From Nitrospira defluvii (GTDB lineage: Bacteria > Nitrospirota > Nitrospiria > Nitrospirales > Nitrospiraceae): a stretch of 64,000 nucleotides of DNA. The notes under the pieces were generated by a model. That model worked only from the letters and a program-made list of their open reading frames with translations. It had not been told where the DNA came from and did no database searches. Position 1 is the stretch's first letter. Each line of letters starts with the position of its first letter. The translations under genes were made by a program, and so were the position numbers. Positions 26,724 to 37,131 of the stretch are shown here, in pieces. Location: contig NZ_CAJNBJ010000001.1 in assembly GCF_905220995.1 (NCBI RefSeq), forward strand, positions 186,001 to 250,000, written 5' to 3'.

Positions 26724-28976
26724 CTAGCGGGAAACCGGCTCCTGATCCTTGAGGCTGGAGAGGGCCTCCTTGATCACTCGCATCGTGTGCTCGATATCAC
26801 CATTTTTCTCACGCTTGGCATCGCGTTTGACATCGCGCGGCTCTTTCTTGAGCACCGCCCCGTGCTCCACGAGCGCCGCTCTGAACCGGCTCAGATAATA
26901 TTCATAGTCGGTCCGTCCCAAGGTCGCGATCGCCTGATCCTTCTTCTCAAGCAACGCGCTCGTATAGAGCTGCCGGGCCTCCTCAATACGGGGAGCGGAT
27001 CGACGGAGACGGCCTCCGGCCTCCTTGGCGGACGCCATCTCCCCCATGCGATCTCCCATGTCGAGCACCTTGTAGTCCCTGGCCAGCGGCGCAGCCAACG
27101 CGACGCGCGCATGACAGGCCACGGCACGATCGCCGAGCCGGTCGTTCACTTCCCTGAGCGTGTCGTTCCCTCCACGGAGTATGACGCTTCCGTCAAAGTT
27201 GAGGATGCGGCCGACGTCGTCGGAGAAGAAGTCCTGCGCAAGAAACTCTTCGTCGTAGCCTCGGGGAGGCGTGACACGAATCGTCAGGGCGTCCGAGACG
27301 ATATCCTCCGTCTCCATATGGAGCGCGATCTGGATGGTGTAATAGCCCGGTTCGGCAATATCCCACCCGTTTCGCCCGACGGAGATGAACAGCGAGTCGG
27401 TGACAAACTCGCCGGGCATTACGACCTGGGCTTGCTGATCGTGGCAGTATCGCGCAAAGGGCAGGTACTGACGCGCCGGCTTGTCCCGCTTCTTGACGAT
27501 GACGGTCATATGCTCCGTCATGGAGAGCAGTTCCTTTTCCAGCACCAGTGGACGCGCACCGATGTTGGTCAGCTTGAGCTCGAGCACCACCGGTTCAAGG
27601 AATTGGTAGGTGGCTTGTGCCCGATCGACGCGAAGATTGAGCTTCAACGACGGCTCGGGTGACGCGCTCGCCTGCTCGAATCCATGGTGATCGAACCAAT
27701 CGGCATTCCCCATCTGCACAAACCGCTCCGGCGCATGGCGCATGAACACCAACTCGTTGTCGCTGAACCGATAGGCGAAGTCGGAGAAAAACGCCGTCTG
27801 TCCGCCGGACACGTTGTACGGATAATTCATGAAGCTCCGCGCCTCCGGCTCGTTCGCCAGGGGAATCCAGGGGGTGCCCCAGTCCGGCGGGTGTTGCTTT
27901 TGCCACGAATGCGCCAGGTTGAAGGCGTGGCCCATTTCATGGCAGGCCGTCCAGAATCGCATGCGCTCGACCCAGGCCGCCGGTCGGGCATCACCGGCCG
28001 GTGGCCTGGAAATAAATGAGTCGTTGAAAATCGCCGTCCCCTGACGATGATTCGGCCCGATGTCGTCGAACATGATGCCGCCCAGGCTCGTGCCCTGTTC
28101 GTGCAGCTTGGCGAAGAACACCCACAGCGACCATTGTGCCTTGCCCGCAAATCGCGACCAGTAGACCTGCATCGCATCGTGCATTTCGTTGTCGCTCCAG
28201 CGCGCATTTGTCCCCGCATCGCCGATGGGCACGATGCTGTCGCTACCCGACTTCCGCACGTCGAACCCGACTCTCCGGTAAACCTCCTCGATGCTGAGCG
28301 TTTCATTCGGCAACGTAGCCGGACGATTCGGATGGTCATGGGTGCCGATGTGGGTGGTTGCGGTGACGCCGGTGGCACAATCGAACTCGAATTCGACCTG
28401 CCGGAAATACGGTGATTTGAACGCCAGCGTTCTCGTACGGACAGCCGTGCCGCCGCCCGATAGTCGCACGACCGCTTTGCGCTGACTGGCCAGAAAGGTT
28501 GACGTTGTGGTGATGTCGACCGTCGTGTAGGGGAAACCGGCGACATCGCCATCCTTGAACCAGATCGAACCGGTCCAGGCGTTCGGCCCGGATGCGGTGA
28601 GACGGGCAATCCAGTGCACACGTTTGGCCAACACGCCATAGAGCGTCCCGCTGGCCATCATCTGCGGATACCGGCCATCGACATCGAGGCGGAGTTCCTC
28701 GCGCAGCAAGCCCCAGGGCAGGAGTTCCTCAATCTGCCAAGGACCAGCCGATGTGGGCACGATACCCGGCAACGGCTGAGCGATCGGGATGGGCTGAATC
28801 GGCAAGGGGCCAGGCGCTGAGATGGGCGGCGTCACGATCCGGGATGCGACGTACAACCCGCTCACACGAAGACGCGGCGGCCAGGGGAAGATAGGGATGA
28901 GAGGCTCGATGCCGGGACGAGCTATTTCAGCGGCCTCGGCAAGATACTCCTGCTCCATGTGGTCTTGCTCTTTCAT
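26724..28976 (-). CDS. Large zinc metalloprotease-like protein (metzincin motif)
   Basis: About 750 residues from the ATG at 28976, which has AGGAGG just upstream; the frame extends 22 codons further. Residues about 360-372 read CHEMGHAFNLAHSW, an HExxHxxxxxH zinc site, and SFMNYPY about 40 residues later resembles a Met-turn, both features of metzincins. The C-terminal 350 residues look like beta domains (PVVLELKLTNIGARPLVLEKE) followed by a helical tail rich in Lys and Glu. No signal peptide is evident. The specific family was not recognised; proteolysis is inferred from the motif. Confidence 0.7.
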   Translation of the reverse strand: MKEQDHMEQEYLAEAAEIARPGIEPLIPIFPWPPRLRVSGLYVASRIVTPPISAPGPLPIQPIPIAQPLPGIVPTSAGPWQIEELLPWGLLREELRLDVDGRYPQMMASGTLYGVLAKRVHWIARLTASGPNAWTGSIWFKDGDVAGFPYTTVDITTTSTFLASQRKAVVRLSGGGTAVRTRTLAFKSPYFRQVEFEFDCATGVTATTHIGTHDHPNRPATLPNETLSIEEVYRRVGFDVRKSGSDSIVPIGDAGTNARWSDNEMHDAMQVYWSRFAGKAQWSLWVFFAKLHEQGTSLGGIMFDDIGPNHRQGTAIFNDSFISRPPAGDARPAAWVERMRFWTACHEMGHAFNLAHSWQKQHPPDWGTPWIPLANEPEARSFMNYPYNVSGGQTAFFSDFAYRFSDNELVFMRHAPERFVQMGNADWFDHHGFEQASASPEPSLKLNLRVDRAQATYQFLEPVVLELKLTNIGARPLVLEKELLSMTEHMTVIVKKRDKPARQYLPFARYCHDQQAQVVMPGEFVTDSLFISVGRNGWDIAEPGYYTIQIALHMETEDIVSDALTIRVTPPRGYDEEFLAQDFFSDDVGRILNFDGSVILRGGNDTLREVNDRLGDRAVACHARVALAAPLARDYKVLDMGDRMGEMASAKEAGGRLRRSAPRIEEARQLYTSALLEKKDQAIATLGRTDYEYYLSRFRAALVEHGAVLKKEPRDVKRDAKREKNGDIEHTMRVIKEALSSLKDQEPVSR

Positions 28977-29038
28977 ACTCGACCTCCTGTTGTGAGAGTC
29001 ACAACGATCATGCATACGTGCCGATCCGGAACGCCCCG

Positions 29039-29515
29039 TCATAGGTAGCCAAAGGGTTCGTGTGAGGTGTTCCAGACCAACTTTCCTTCAGGTGTGAGGG
29101 ACAGGCCGACATAGGTCGGACGATCCACCGACACCGAGTTGCGTTGAGTCACTCCCCGCTTGCTCAGCACCACCTCCACCACGACCGGACTGCGCGTCAC
29201 GTCGATGTCCACGGACGCGGCATAGCCGGTTTGTCGCCGCGTCGTGACGTCCGTATTCGCCAATGCCTCCCGAGCATCCACAAGCACACGCACGTCGTCG
29301 TGATGGAAGCCCTCTTGTAGAGCGATGTGCAGCAACACGAGACACCTCGCTTGAAACGTAGAATGTGGCGGTTGTAGGGAAGTGTTCCCAGGGTCTGTCG
29401 CGAGCAAATCGTGTACCGCATTCGGCGGCGGCGCACTCAACGCATGCGGTGAAAATGCAGGTATTTGGAAGTCGGTGAAATGTGGCGGATCCGACTCATC
29501 GCTTCGGATGGGCAC
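29039..29515 (-). CDS. Hypothetical protein upstream of the metzincin-like gene
   Basis: A 158-residue frame. The first about 60 residues are Pro/His-rich and low in similarity cues, while the C-terminal half (VDIDVTRSPVVVEVVLSKRGVTQRNSVSVD) alternates like beta strands. It ends 62 bp before the metzincin-like gene on the same strand. No family recognised; an internal start is possible. Confidence 0.45.
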   Translation of the reverse strand: MPIRSDESDPPHFTDFQIPAFSPHALSAPPPNAVHDLLATDPGNTSLQPPHSTFQARCLVLLHIALQEGFHHDDVRVLVDAREALANTDVTTRRQTGYAASVDIDVTRSPVVVEVVLSKRGVTQRNSVSVDRPTYVGLSLTPEGKLVWNTSHEPFGYL

Positions 29516-29728
29516 TCAGGGACGACCAGGAGGGTCTCAATCACCGATGTAATCGAAGCGTCTGATTCGTATCCGATGCGATACGAGGCCGGTATCTGAT
29601 GCGATACAACCACATCGAATACGGCGCCCTGTCGCTCTCTTTCTGAATTGTCGGCTATTGGATCGAGACACAGGCCGGCGAGAATCGAATGATCGGCCAA
29701 GCCCGTTTCGTGGTGCGATCCTCGCCGC

Positions 29729-30325
29729 CTAGTGGCTGAGGGGAATCGTCAGCAGAATGCCTCCCATGACGTCATGCGGCTTGAAGTCTTTTTTGGGGCT
29801 ATTGGGATGGGCATTGTGGCAGCCGACACAAGACTGAGAGGCCGCTTTGTCTGCGTAGATGGCTTGAAAGAGGCGGGTGCGCCCGTCGGTGGTCACCGCC
29901 GTATACGGCCGGTCAGGATTCAGGAGGATTTCTGTGAGTCCCGCCCGTTCGAAATCGGAGTTGGGCCGGTTCTTATTATTGATTGCCCATTGGCTGATCA
30001 GCCGGTATTGCAGTCCGCTTCGACCTGCCGCCACCAGCCGCCCGGTTTCCAGCAAGTATTGCGCGGGAAGAGGAAGCCGAGACGTTTCCCGCCAGTTTTC
30101 CGCCGCAAAGGCGATGCCGCGCATCTGCATCCGTTCGACGACATCCGTGGTGTAGAACGTGCGATCCGCCTGGATGACGCTGTGCAAATACTCGGCCACC
30201 AAGCCCGCCTCGATGCAGGGAGCCTGGCCCACCTCCTTGCCTGCAGCCGCAGGGCCCCATTGCCCCAGCAGGCCCATCACACCCGCGCCCAAGACCAGTC
30301 CGAACCAGAAGCCTCTCCCGCTCAT
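29729..30325 (-). CDS. Periplasmic DUF3365-type c-type haem protein
   Basis: A 198-residue protein from the ATG at 30325 (GGAGG 8 bp upstream; the open frame continues to 30511). A signal peptide (FWFGLVLGAGVMGLLGQWGPAAAG) is followed by the Tll0287/DUF3365-like sensor domain (RGIAFAAENWRETSRLPLPAQYLLETGRLV, INNKNRPNSDFERAGL). Near the C-terminus CVGCHN is a single CxxCH haem-attachment site. Such proteins are periplasmic redox or ligand sensors. It is divergent from the thiC unit, with no functional link evident. Confidence 0.82.
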   Translation of the reverse strand: MSGRGFWFGLVLGAGVMGLLGQWGPAAAGKEVGQAPCIEAGLVAEYLHSVIQADRTFYTTDVVERMQMRGIAFAAENWRETSRLPLPAQYLLETGRLVAAGRSGLQYRLISQWAINNKNRPNSDFERAGLTEILLNPDRPYTAVTTDGRTRLFQAIYADKAASQSCVGCHNAHPNSPKKDFKPHDVMGGILLTIPLSH

Positions 30326-30479
30326 GATGTGCCTCCATGTGTGTGAGCACAGACCATGATGCACCCGGTGGAAAATTTTACGCCGGTCGATCAGGCAAAG
30401 CGAGAGTTCCGGCCTTGCCGATAGGCGCTGCCGTGCACCTACCCCATGAGGTCCCTTAGCTACTAGGCCTTCCAGAAGA

Positions 30480-32622
<2,143 letters not shown>

Positions 32623-32743
32623 GGCTGGTCAACATGGCTGCCCGGCGAGACCGCAGGCGAGTCCAAACCGGAGGCGTACCCTCAGGGGTACGTTGAGGAT
32701 TTGGACGAGCTGAGAACGAAGCTGGAAGCCATGTTCAACAGCC
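32623..32743 (+). repeat. Palindromic repeat copy B between thiC and thi4
   Basis: A 121-bp nested palindrome beginning right after the thiC stop. Outer arms are GGCTGGTCAACATGGCT (32623) and AGCCATGTTCAACAGCC (ending 32743). Middle arms are GTCCAAA and TTTGGAC, and the core is GGCGTACC-ctca-GGGTACGTTGAGG. It shares the boxes GCGAGACCGCAG and GAGAACGAAGCTGG with copy C. It ends 18 bp before the thi4 ATG, leaving room only for the RBS. Confidence 0.85.
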
Positions 32744-32761
32744 GCTGAAGGGGAACACCGC

Positions 32762-33562
32762 ATGGGCAAACCGAAACCTGCGCCGTTACGCGAACGCGAC
32801 ATTACCCGCCAGATCGCGCGGGAATACTATAAAGAGTTCGATCAACTGATCGAGAGCGACGTCATCATCGTCGGCGCTGGGCCGGCCGGCCTCATTTGCG
32901 CCCATGATCTGGGCAGAATGGGGGTCAAAACACTGATCGTCGAACAGAGCCTTGCATTGGGCGGAGGCTTTTGGTCCGGCGGCTACCTGATGAACAAAGC
33001 GACCATCTGCGCCCCGGCCCATAAGATCCTGAAGGAAGTGGGCGTGCCCTGCAAGCAGATCAAGGAATGCCCCGGCATGTACATGGTCGATCCCCCACAT
33101 GCAACCGGCGCATTGATCGCCGCGGCGTACGATGCGGGCGCGAAGATCATGAACCTGACGCGGGTGGTCGATCTCATTCTGCGCCGCGAAGGCGTGCTCG
33201 AAGGCGTGGTCGTCAACAGCACCACCGCCGAAATGGCCGGCCACGATATCATCCACGTCGATCCGATCGCCTTGGAGAGCAAGATCGTGGTCGACGCCAC
33301 CGGACATGACGCGGTGGTCGTCAATTTATTGCACAAGCGTGGGCTCTACCAGCAGGTGCCCGGCAACGGCGCCATGTGGGTGTCGCGGTCGGAAGAAGAA
33401 GTGATGGACCGGACCGGAGAAGTCTCTCCGAATTGTTTTGTGATCGGGCTGGCCGTCGCCGCCGTGTTCGGCACGCCACGCATGGGCCCGGCCTTCGGCT
33501 CAATGTTGCTGTCAGGCCGATATGGCGCAGAGTTAATTCAGAAAAAGCTGAGGCATAAGTAA
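32762..33562 (+). CDS. thi4: Thiazole synthase Thi4, probably sulfide-dependent
   Basis: A 266-residue FAD/NAD-fold enzyme that makes ADP-thiazole, the second half of thiamine. Residues about 34-45 carry the dinucleotide loop VIIVGAGPAGL, followed by LALGGGFWSGGYLMNK. In IIHVDPIALESKIVVDATGHD the residue matching the sulfur-donating Cys of yeast THI4 (CMDP) is His (HVDP), as in the sulfide-using archaeal enzymes. It should therefore be catalytic and not suicidal; that is inferred from alignment by eye. AAGGGGAA precedes the ATG. It follows thiC under the same riboswitch. Confidence 0.93.
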   Translation: MGKPKPAPLRERDITRQIAREYYKEFDQLIESDVIIVGAGPAGLICAHDLGRMGVKTLIVEQSLALGGGFWSGGYLMNKATICAPAHKILKEVGVPCKQIKECPGMYMVDPPHATGALIAAAYDAGAKIMNLTRVVDLILRREGVLEGVVVNSTTAEMAGHDIIHVDPIALESKIVVDATGHDAVVVNLLHKRGLYQQVPGNGAMWVSRSEEEVMDRTGEVSPNCFVIGLAVAAVFGTPRMGPAFGSMLLSGRYGAELIQKKLRHK

Positions 33563-33590
33563 CGCGGAGCAAACAAGGCCCTCCGGCCTG

Positions 33591-33713
33591 CAGGCTGATC
33601 AAAAGGGTCATCCAGCGAGGCCGCAGAAAGTGCGAACCCGCAGGCGTACTTCTCAGTACGTTGAGGAGTTCGCACGATTGAGAACGAAGCTGGGGACCTT
33701 TTTCATCAGCCTG
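33591..33713 (+). repeat. Palindromic repeat copy C between thi4 and the TPR gene
   Basis: A 123-bp nested palindrome in the same orientation as copy B. Outer arms are CAGGCTGATCAAAAGGGTC (33591) and GACCTTTTTCATCAGCCTG (ending 33713). Middle arms are GTGCGAAC and GTTCGCAC, and the core is GGCGTACttctcaGTACGTTGAGG. The arms differ from copy B in sequence but keep pairing, while GCGAGGCCGCAG and GAGAACGAAGCTGG are shared. Confidence 0.85.
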
Positions 33714-33719
33714 ACCACC

Positions 33720-34235
33720 ATGGATGTCCAAGATTTTCTCATACAGGGCGACGGCAGCGAGGAAGACAAGCGCGAAGCCTGGCAGCTCTTCCAGCAAGCC
33801 TATGCGCAGCAGATGAAGGGGCAGCTGGAGGAGGCCGTCAGCCTGTACAAGCTGTCGCTCGCGACGCATCAGACCGCAGAGGCGCATACCTTTCTCGGCT
33901 GGACCTACAGCTTCATGGGCAAGCTGGACGAAGCGATTGAGGAATGCCAGAAGGCCATTGCCTGCGATCCCCACTTCGGCAACCCCTATAATGATATCGG
34001 CGCCTATTTAATTGAAAAGGGCGACTTGGACGAAGCGATCCCTTGGTTTCAAAAAGCGATGCAGGCCACGCGCTATGAAAGCCCGGCCTTCCCACACCTC
34101 AACTTGGGCCGCGTCTATGAACGTCAAGGCAAGTGGAGCGACGCCATCGACTGCTACAAGCAAGCCCTTGCCCTCAACCCTGATTATGCCTTGGCCAAGA
34201 AAGCCTTGGGGCGCCTGATCAGTTCACTCAACTAG
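33720..34235 (+). CDS. TPR repeat protein
   Basis: A 171-residue cytosolic protein from the ATG at 33720; the longer frame from 33630 runs through repeat C and is not coding. It has at least three TPR units (AEAHTFLGWTYSFMGKLDEA, NPYNDIGAYLIEKGDLDEA, PAFPHLNLGRVYERQGKWSDA). TPRs mediate protein binding; the partner is unknown. A pseudo-receiver gene follows after 12 bp and ygfZ after that, suggesting an operon. Confidence 0.85.
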   Translation: MDVQDFLIQGDGSEEDKREAWQLFQQAYAQQMKGQLEEAVSLYKLSLATHQTAEAHTFLGWTYSFMGKLDEAIEECQKAIACDPHFGNPYNDIGAYLIEKGDLDEAIPWFQKAMQATRYESPAFPHLNLGRVYERQGKWSDAIDCYKQALALNPDYALAKKALGRLISSLN

Positions 34236-34247
34236 ACACGACACACG

Positions 34248-34637
34248 ATGACAAACCCGACGATTTTGGTAGCGGTCACCGACATTTTTTTCTACACGAA
34301 GGTACGCGATGCCTTGCGCCCGCATGGCTACATCTTGGAACGGATACGCAATCAGGCTGAGGTGGCAGACAAGGCGGCTTCAGCGAACCCGGCCGCGCTG
34401 ATTGTGAACATGAACGATTTGGGAGTTGATGCCTTCAAAGCCCTGGAAACCCTCCAGACCAACCCGGCATTGCGTTCGCTGCCGATCCTGGCGTTCGCCA
34501 ACCACGAAGAGGTGGATACATGGCGACGCGCCAAAGAGCTCGGGGTGACCAAGGTGGTATCCCGAAACGAATTTTCAGCCCGGACCAAGGACCTTGTCGA
34601 AGAACTAATTCATCCCCAACCCTCCGCACAACCGTGA
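34248..34637 (+). CDS. Pseudo-receiver domain protein
   Basis: A 129-residue single domain with the receiver pattern: TILVAVTDIFFYTKVRDAL at the first strand and helix, AALIVNMNDLGVDAF at the third strand, ILAFANHEEVDTWRRAKELGVTKVVSRNEF at the end. The phosphoacceptor Asp position is occupied by Asn (IVNMND) and the acidic pocket is absent, so phosphorylation is unlikely. It is probably a protein-interaction module linked to the TPR protein before it or YgfZ after it. Confidence 0.7.
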   Translation: MTNPTILVAVTDIFFYTKVRDALRPHGYILERIRNQAEVADKAASANPAALIVNMNDLGVDAFKALETLQTNPALRSLPILAFANHEEVDTWRRAKELGVTKVVSRNEFSARTKDLVEELIHPQPSAQP

Positions 34638-34670
34638 GAACTGGGCCCAAATAGAGGATCGCAGATTCCC

Positions 34671-35765
34671 ATGAAACAATCACGACTCCAGGCTCATCAC
34701 CAGCAACTCGGGGCTACCTTCGAAGAAACGACGGGATGGTCGATGCCGGGCCACTATGGCGATGCGTCGGCAGAATATACCGGGGTGCGAACAGCCGTCG
34801 GGTTGTCCGACCTATCCCACCGCGGCAAGCTGCGAGTGACCGGCGACGACCGCATCAAGTGGCTCCAGAGCATCCTCAGCAACGACATTCTTCCCCTCCA
34901 GCCTGGACAGGGCCGCTATTCCAGTTTTCTGACGCACAAAGGGAAGATGCTCGGCTATTTTCGGGTCTACATCCAGAGCGACGCGGTGTGGATCGAAGAC
35001 GTGGGCGAAGTCGGTGATGCGACGTTTCAGGCCCTGCGAAAATTTCTGCTCTACGGCACCAAAGCCAAGATGGAACCCTGCACCGACACCTGGGGCTTGC
35101 TGCTGGTGAGCGGACCAAAATCGGCGGAGACCGTCAAGGCCGCGTTCGGCGCAGATGTGGGCACGTTGCCCCTGTTGCACACGATGGCCCTCACCATCAA
35201 CGGCCAGCAGGCGTTGATCCTACGCACCGAAGAGACGGGGGAATGCGATCTGGAACTGTTGCTGCCCGCAGAGGCGGTAGTCCCGGCCTGGGAACAACTA
35301 ATGACCGCCGGAGCCCCGTTCGGTATCAGACCGGTCGGCGCACAGGCACGCGAGCTGTTGAGGATCGAAGCGGGCCTTCCCAAAGCCGGGCCCGACCTCA
35401 ATGAGGAGATCGTCCCTCCGGAAGCGAACTTGGAAGGGAAAGCCTTCAGTCTCTCGAAGGGCTGTTATCCGGGACAAGAGGTCGTGGCGAGGATGGATAC
35501 CTATGGAAACGTGCGTCGACACCTGGTCGGCCTACTGATTCAGGATCACGCGATTCCACCACGAGGCTCAAAACTGTTCAGCGGGGATCGTGAGGTCGGC
35601 TGGATCAGCAGCGCGGCGTTTTCACCGGGACGCAATGCGGTGTTGGCGTTCGGTTTCCCGCTGCGTGACTTTTCGGCGTCCGGCACCGAACTGACCGTGG
35701 AAGTGGCAGGGACGCGCCGTTCGGCTACCGTCCATGCCCTTCCCTTCTACGCTCATTCTCAGTAG
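34671..35765 (+). CDS. ygfZ: YgfZ/GcvT-like folate-binding protein
   Basis: A 364-residue protein of the GcvT fold: TGWSMPGHYGDASAEYTGVRTAVGLSDLSHRGKLRVTGDDR at the N-terminus and the YgfZ signature KGCYPGQEVVARMDTYGNVRR at about residues 262-282 with its conserved Cys. YgfZ uses tetrahydrofolate to help repair or assemble certain Fe-S enzymes, including radical SAM proteins such as MiaB. ThiC and BioB nearby are radical SAM enzymes, but a direct link is only suggestive. Confidence 0.92.
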   Translation: MKQSRLQAHHQQLGATFEETTGWSMPGHYGDASAEYTGVRTAVGLSDLSHRGKLRVTGDDRIKWLQSILSNDILPLQPGQGRYSSFLTHKGKMLGYFRVYIQSDAVWIEDVGEVGDATFQALRKFLLYGTKAKMEPCTDTWGLLLVSGPKSAETVKAAFGADVGTLPLLHTMALTINGQQALILRTEETGECDLELLLPAEAVVPAWEQLMTAGAPFGIRPVGAQARELLRIEAGLPKAGPDLNEEIVPPEANLEGKAFSLSKGCYPGQEVVARMDTYGNVRRHLVGLLIQDHAIPPRGSKLFSGDREVGWISSAAFSPGRNAVLAFGFPLRDFSASGTELTVEVAGTRRSATVHALPFYAHSQ

Positions 35766-35809
35766 GAGATTGAACACGCCCCCAGGCCCGCCAGCATGGC
35801 ACTGGCTGG

Positions 35810-36292
35810 CTATTTTTCCGGATTGCGGACAGCCGTCACGGCAGACGCAAACCCGAGCACGCTCTTTCGCTCCTCGTCGTCCAAGGCCAGCAATAGGTGT
35901 GTTTCTTCGGCGTGCATCAGCCGGAGGCTCAGGAAGGGCTCCTCGCGGCGCTTTTCCCGGTTGTCCCACATCGCATCAATGATCTGAACCTTGTCCAACT
36001 GCCCGACCGACACCACGTCGTAACGGAAGTAGGAATCACCGATGACGATGTCGAAAATGACATTGCCGGCCGTCAGGAGCACCAGGTTGAACCGCCCCTG
36101 ATCCTCATAACCTTCCGGCAAAAACTTATTGATGTGGCAACGTGCCACCTTGCGATCGCCCAGCGCCGCACGAAACTTCAGTTGCAAGGCTTCATAATCG
36201 ATCTGAAGCGCCTTCTCATCCGCATTGGTCGCTCCGACCGCCGCATCCTTCGCTTTTTCAAAAATCTCGTCTGCCGACATCAACCCTGCCAT
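35810..36292 (-). CDS. Conserved-looking hypothetical protein
   Basis: A 160-residue soluble protein (DEIFEKAKDAAVGATNADEKALQIDYEALQLKFRAALGDRKVARCHI). The middle is beta-rich (NLVLLTAGNVIFDIVIGDSYFRYDVVSVGQLDKVQII) and ends LLLALDDEERKSVLGFASAVTAV, which looks like a PH-like or small beta-barrel fold. No family recognised. Codon use fits the neighbours, and GTAAGGCGTTATG gives only a weak RBS. Confidence 0.65.
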   Translation of the reverse strand: MAGLMSADEIFEKAKDAAVGATNADEKALQIDYEALQLKFRAALGDRKVARCHINKFLPEGYEDQGRFNLVLLTAGNVIFDIVIGDSYFRYDVVSVGQLDKVQIIDAMWDNREKRREEPFLSLRLMHAEETHLLLALDDEERKSVLGFASAVTAVRNPEK

Positions 36293-36340
36293 AACGCCTT
36301 ACTCCTTCGTTACAAGACTGTCTCCTGCGTATGCTGTCGT

Positions 36341-36601
36341 CTATGATTCGAGGCTGTGCGCGGCACGTCGGGCTCGAATTGCCCGAGCCACTCCGACCAG
36401 AGCTATCCCAGCCCACGCAAATTCCAACAACACGAACCCCACCCGTCGATCTTCTATCGCTACGATCCCCAGCAGCAGCGACCCCATGATATTCAGCGCC
36501 AGGTAACCGGCGTCCAGTTCCCGCCACGTACCGGCCTGATTCAACCCGTAGGCCAGGAGCACCATCAGCGCTCCGGCCACCGATATGACCTGCATGACCA
36601 T
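36341..36601 (-). CDS. CBU_0592-like small membrane protein
   Basis: An 86-residue protein from the ATG at 36601 (an ATG at 36595 is also possible). It has three hydrophobic segments: VISVAGALMVLLAYGLNQ, AGYLALNIMGSLLLGIVAI, FVLLEFAWAGIALVGVARAI. The pattern matches the CBU_0592-type inner-membrane domain of unknown function. Confidence 0.7.
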   Translation of the reverse strand: MVMQVISVAGALMVLLAYGLNQAGTWRELDAGYLALNIMGSLLLGIVAIEDRRVGFVLLEFAWAGIALVGVARAIRARRAAHSLES

Positions 36602-36810
36602 GGATAGGCTCGCACCCTCGGTCCGAAGCGGACTGGAGAACGGGGTACGGTACCTGGCTGTTTGACAGGATTGCAAGTGGAAATTCCCCGGAAGGAATCA
36701 GAGGCCGCCCCGCCGCCATCGGCCTGAGAATGGCCGACGAAGCCGAGCCGCCACGTTGCATTTGCGGATCGATCTCCGGCATACTTCGCCACAACCAAGG
36801 GGAGGCACAG

Positions 36811-37047
36811 ATGAGCGGACAGAGTTGCTTAATCGATGGTTGTCAGGCGAGAGTCTACGCGCCGGCCGGCACCCGTTCTATCTGCAAGGATCACTTCCTC
36901 GGATTTCTGACCTGGCGAAGGCGGCGAGGGCCGCAGATGTTCCGTAAGTATGCGGGACTGTCAATGGAAGAGCGTGATACCATTGCGGCCGAATGGCTTC
37001 AGACCTTGGCGACGAAAGACCTCCCTCACCCCATTCCTGGGCTCTAA
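36811..37047 (+). CDS. Small hypothetical protein with possible zinc site
   Basis: A 78-residue protein from an ATG with GGGGAGG 7 bp upstream; the frame continues upstream without RBS support. MSGQSCLIDGCQARVYAPAG, then CKDHF, could form one Cys3His zinc site. The C-terminal half (YAGLSMEERDTIAAEWLQTLA) is helical. No family recognised. Confidence 0.65.
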   Translation: MSGQSCLIDGCQARVYAPAGTRSICKDHFLGFLTWRRRRGPQMFRKYAGLSMEERDTIAAEWLQTLATKDLPHPIPGL

Positions 37048-37131
37048 TCCAGGGTTCCGACTCGCGCTGCCCTGTTCTTGATGGTATCTCACACAGGGAC
37101 GCCGAGCACTCCCCCCAGGCCGGCTCACCGG

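Noticed and set aside
29437-29700. 87-codon minus-strand open frame
   Set aside because: It overlaps the 29039-29515 gene by about 80 bp in another frame, lacks an RBS and shows no family features; a real small gene cannot be fully excluded.
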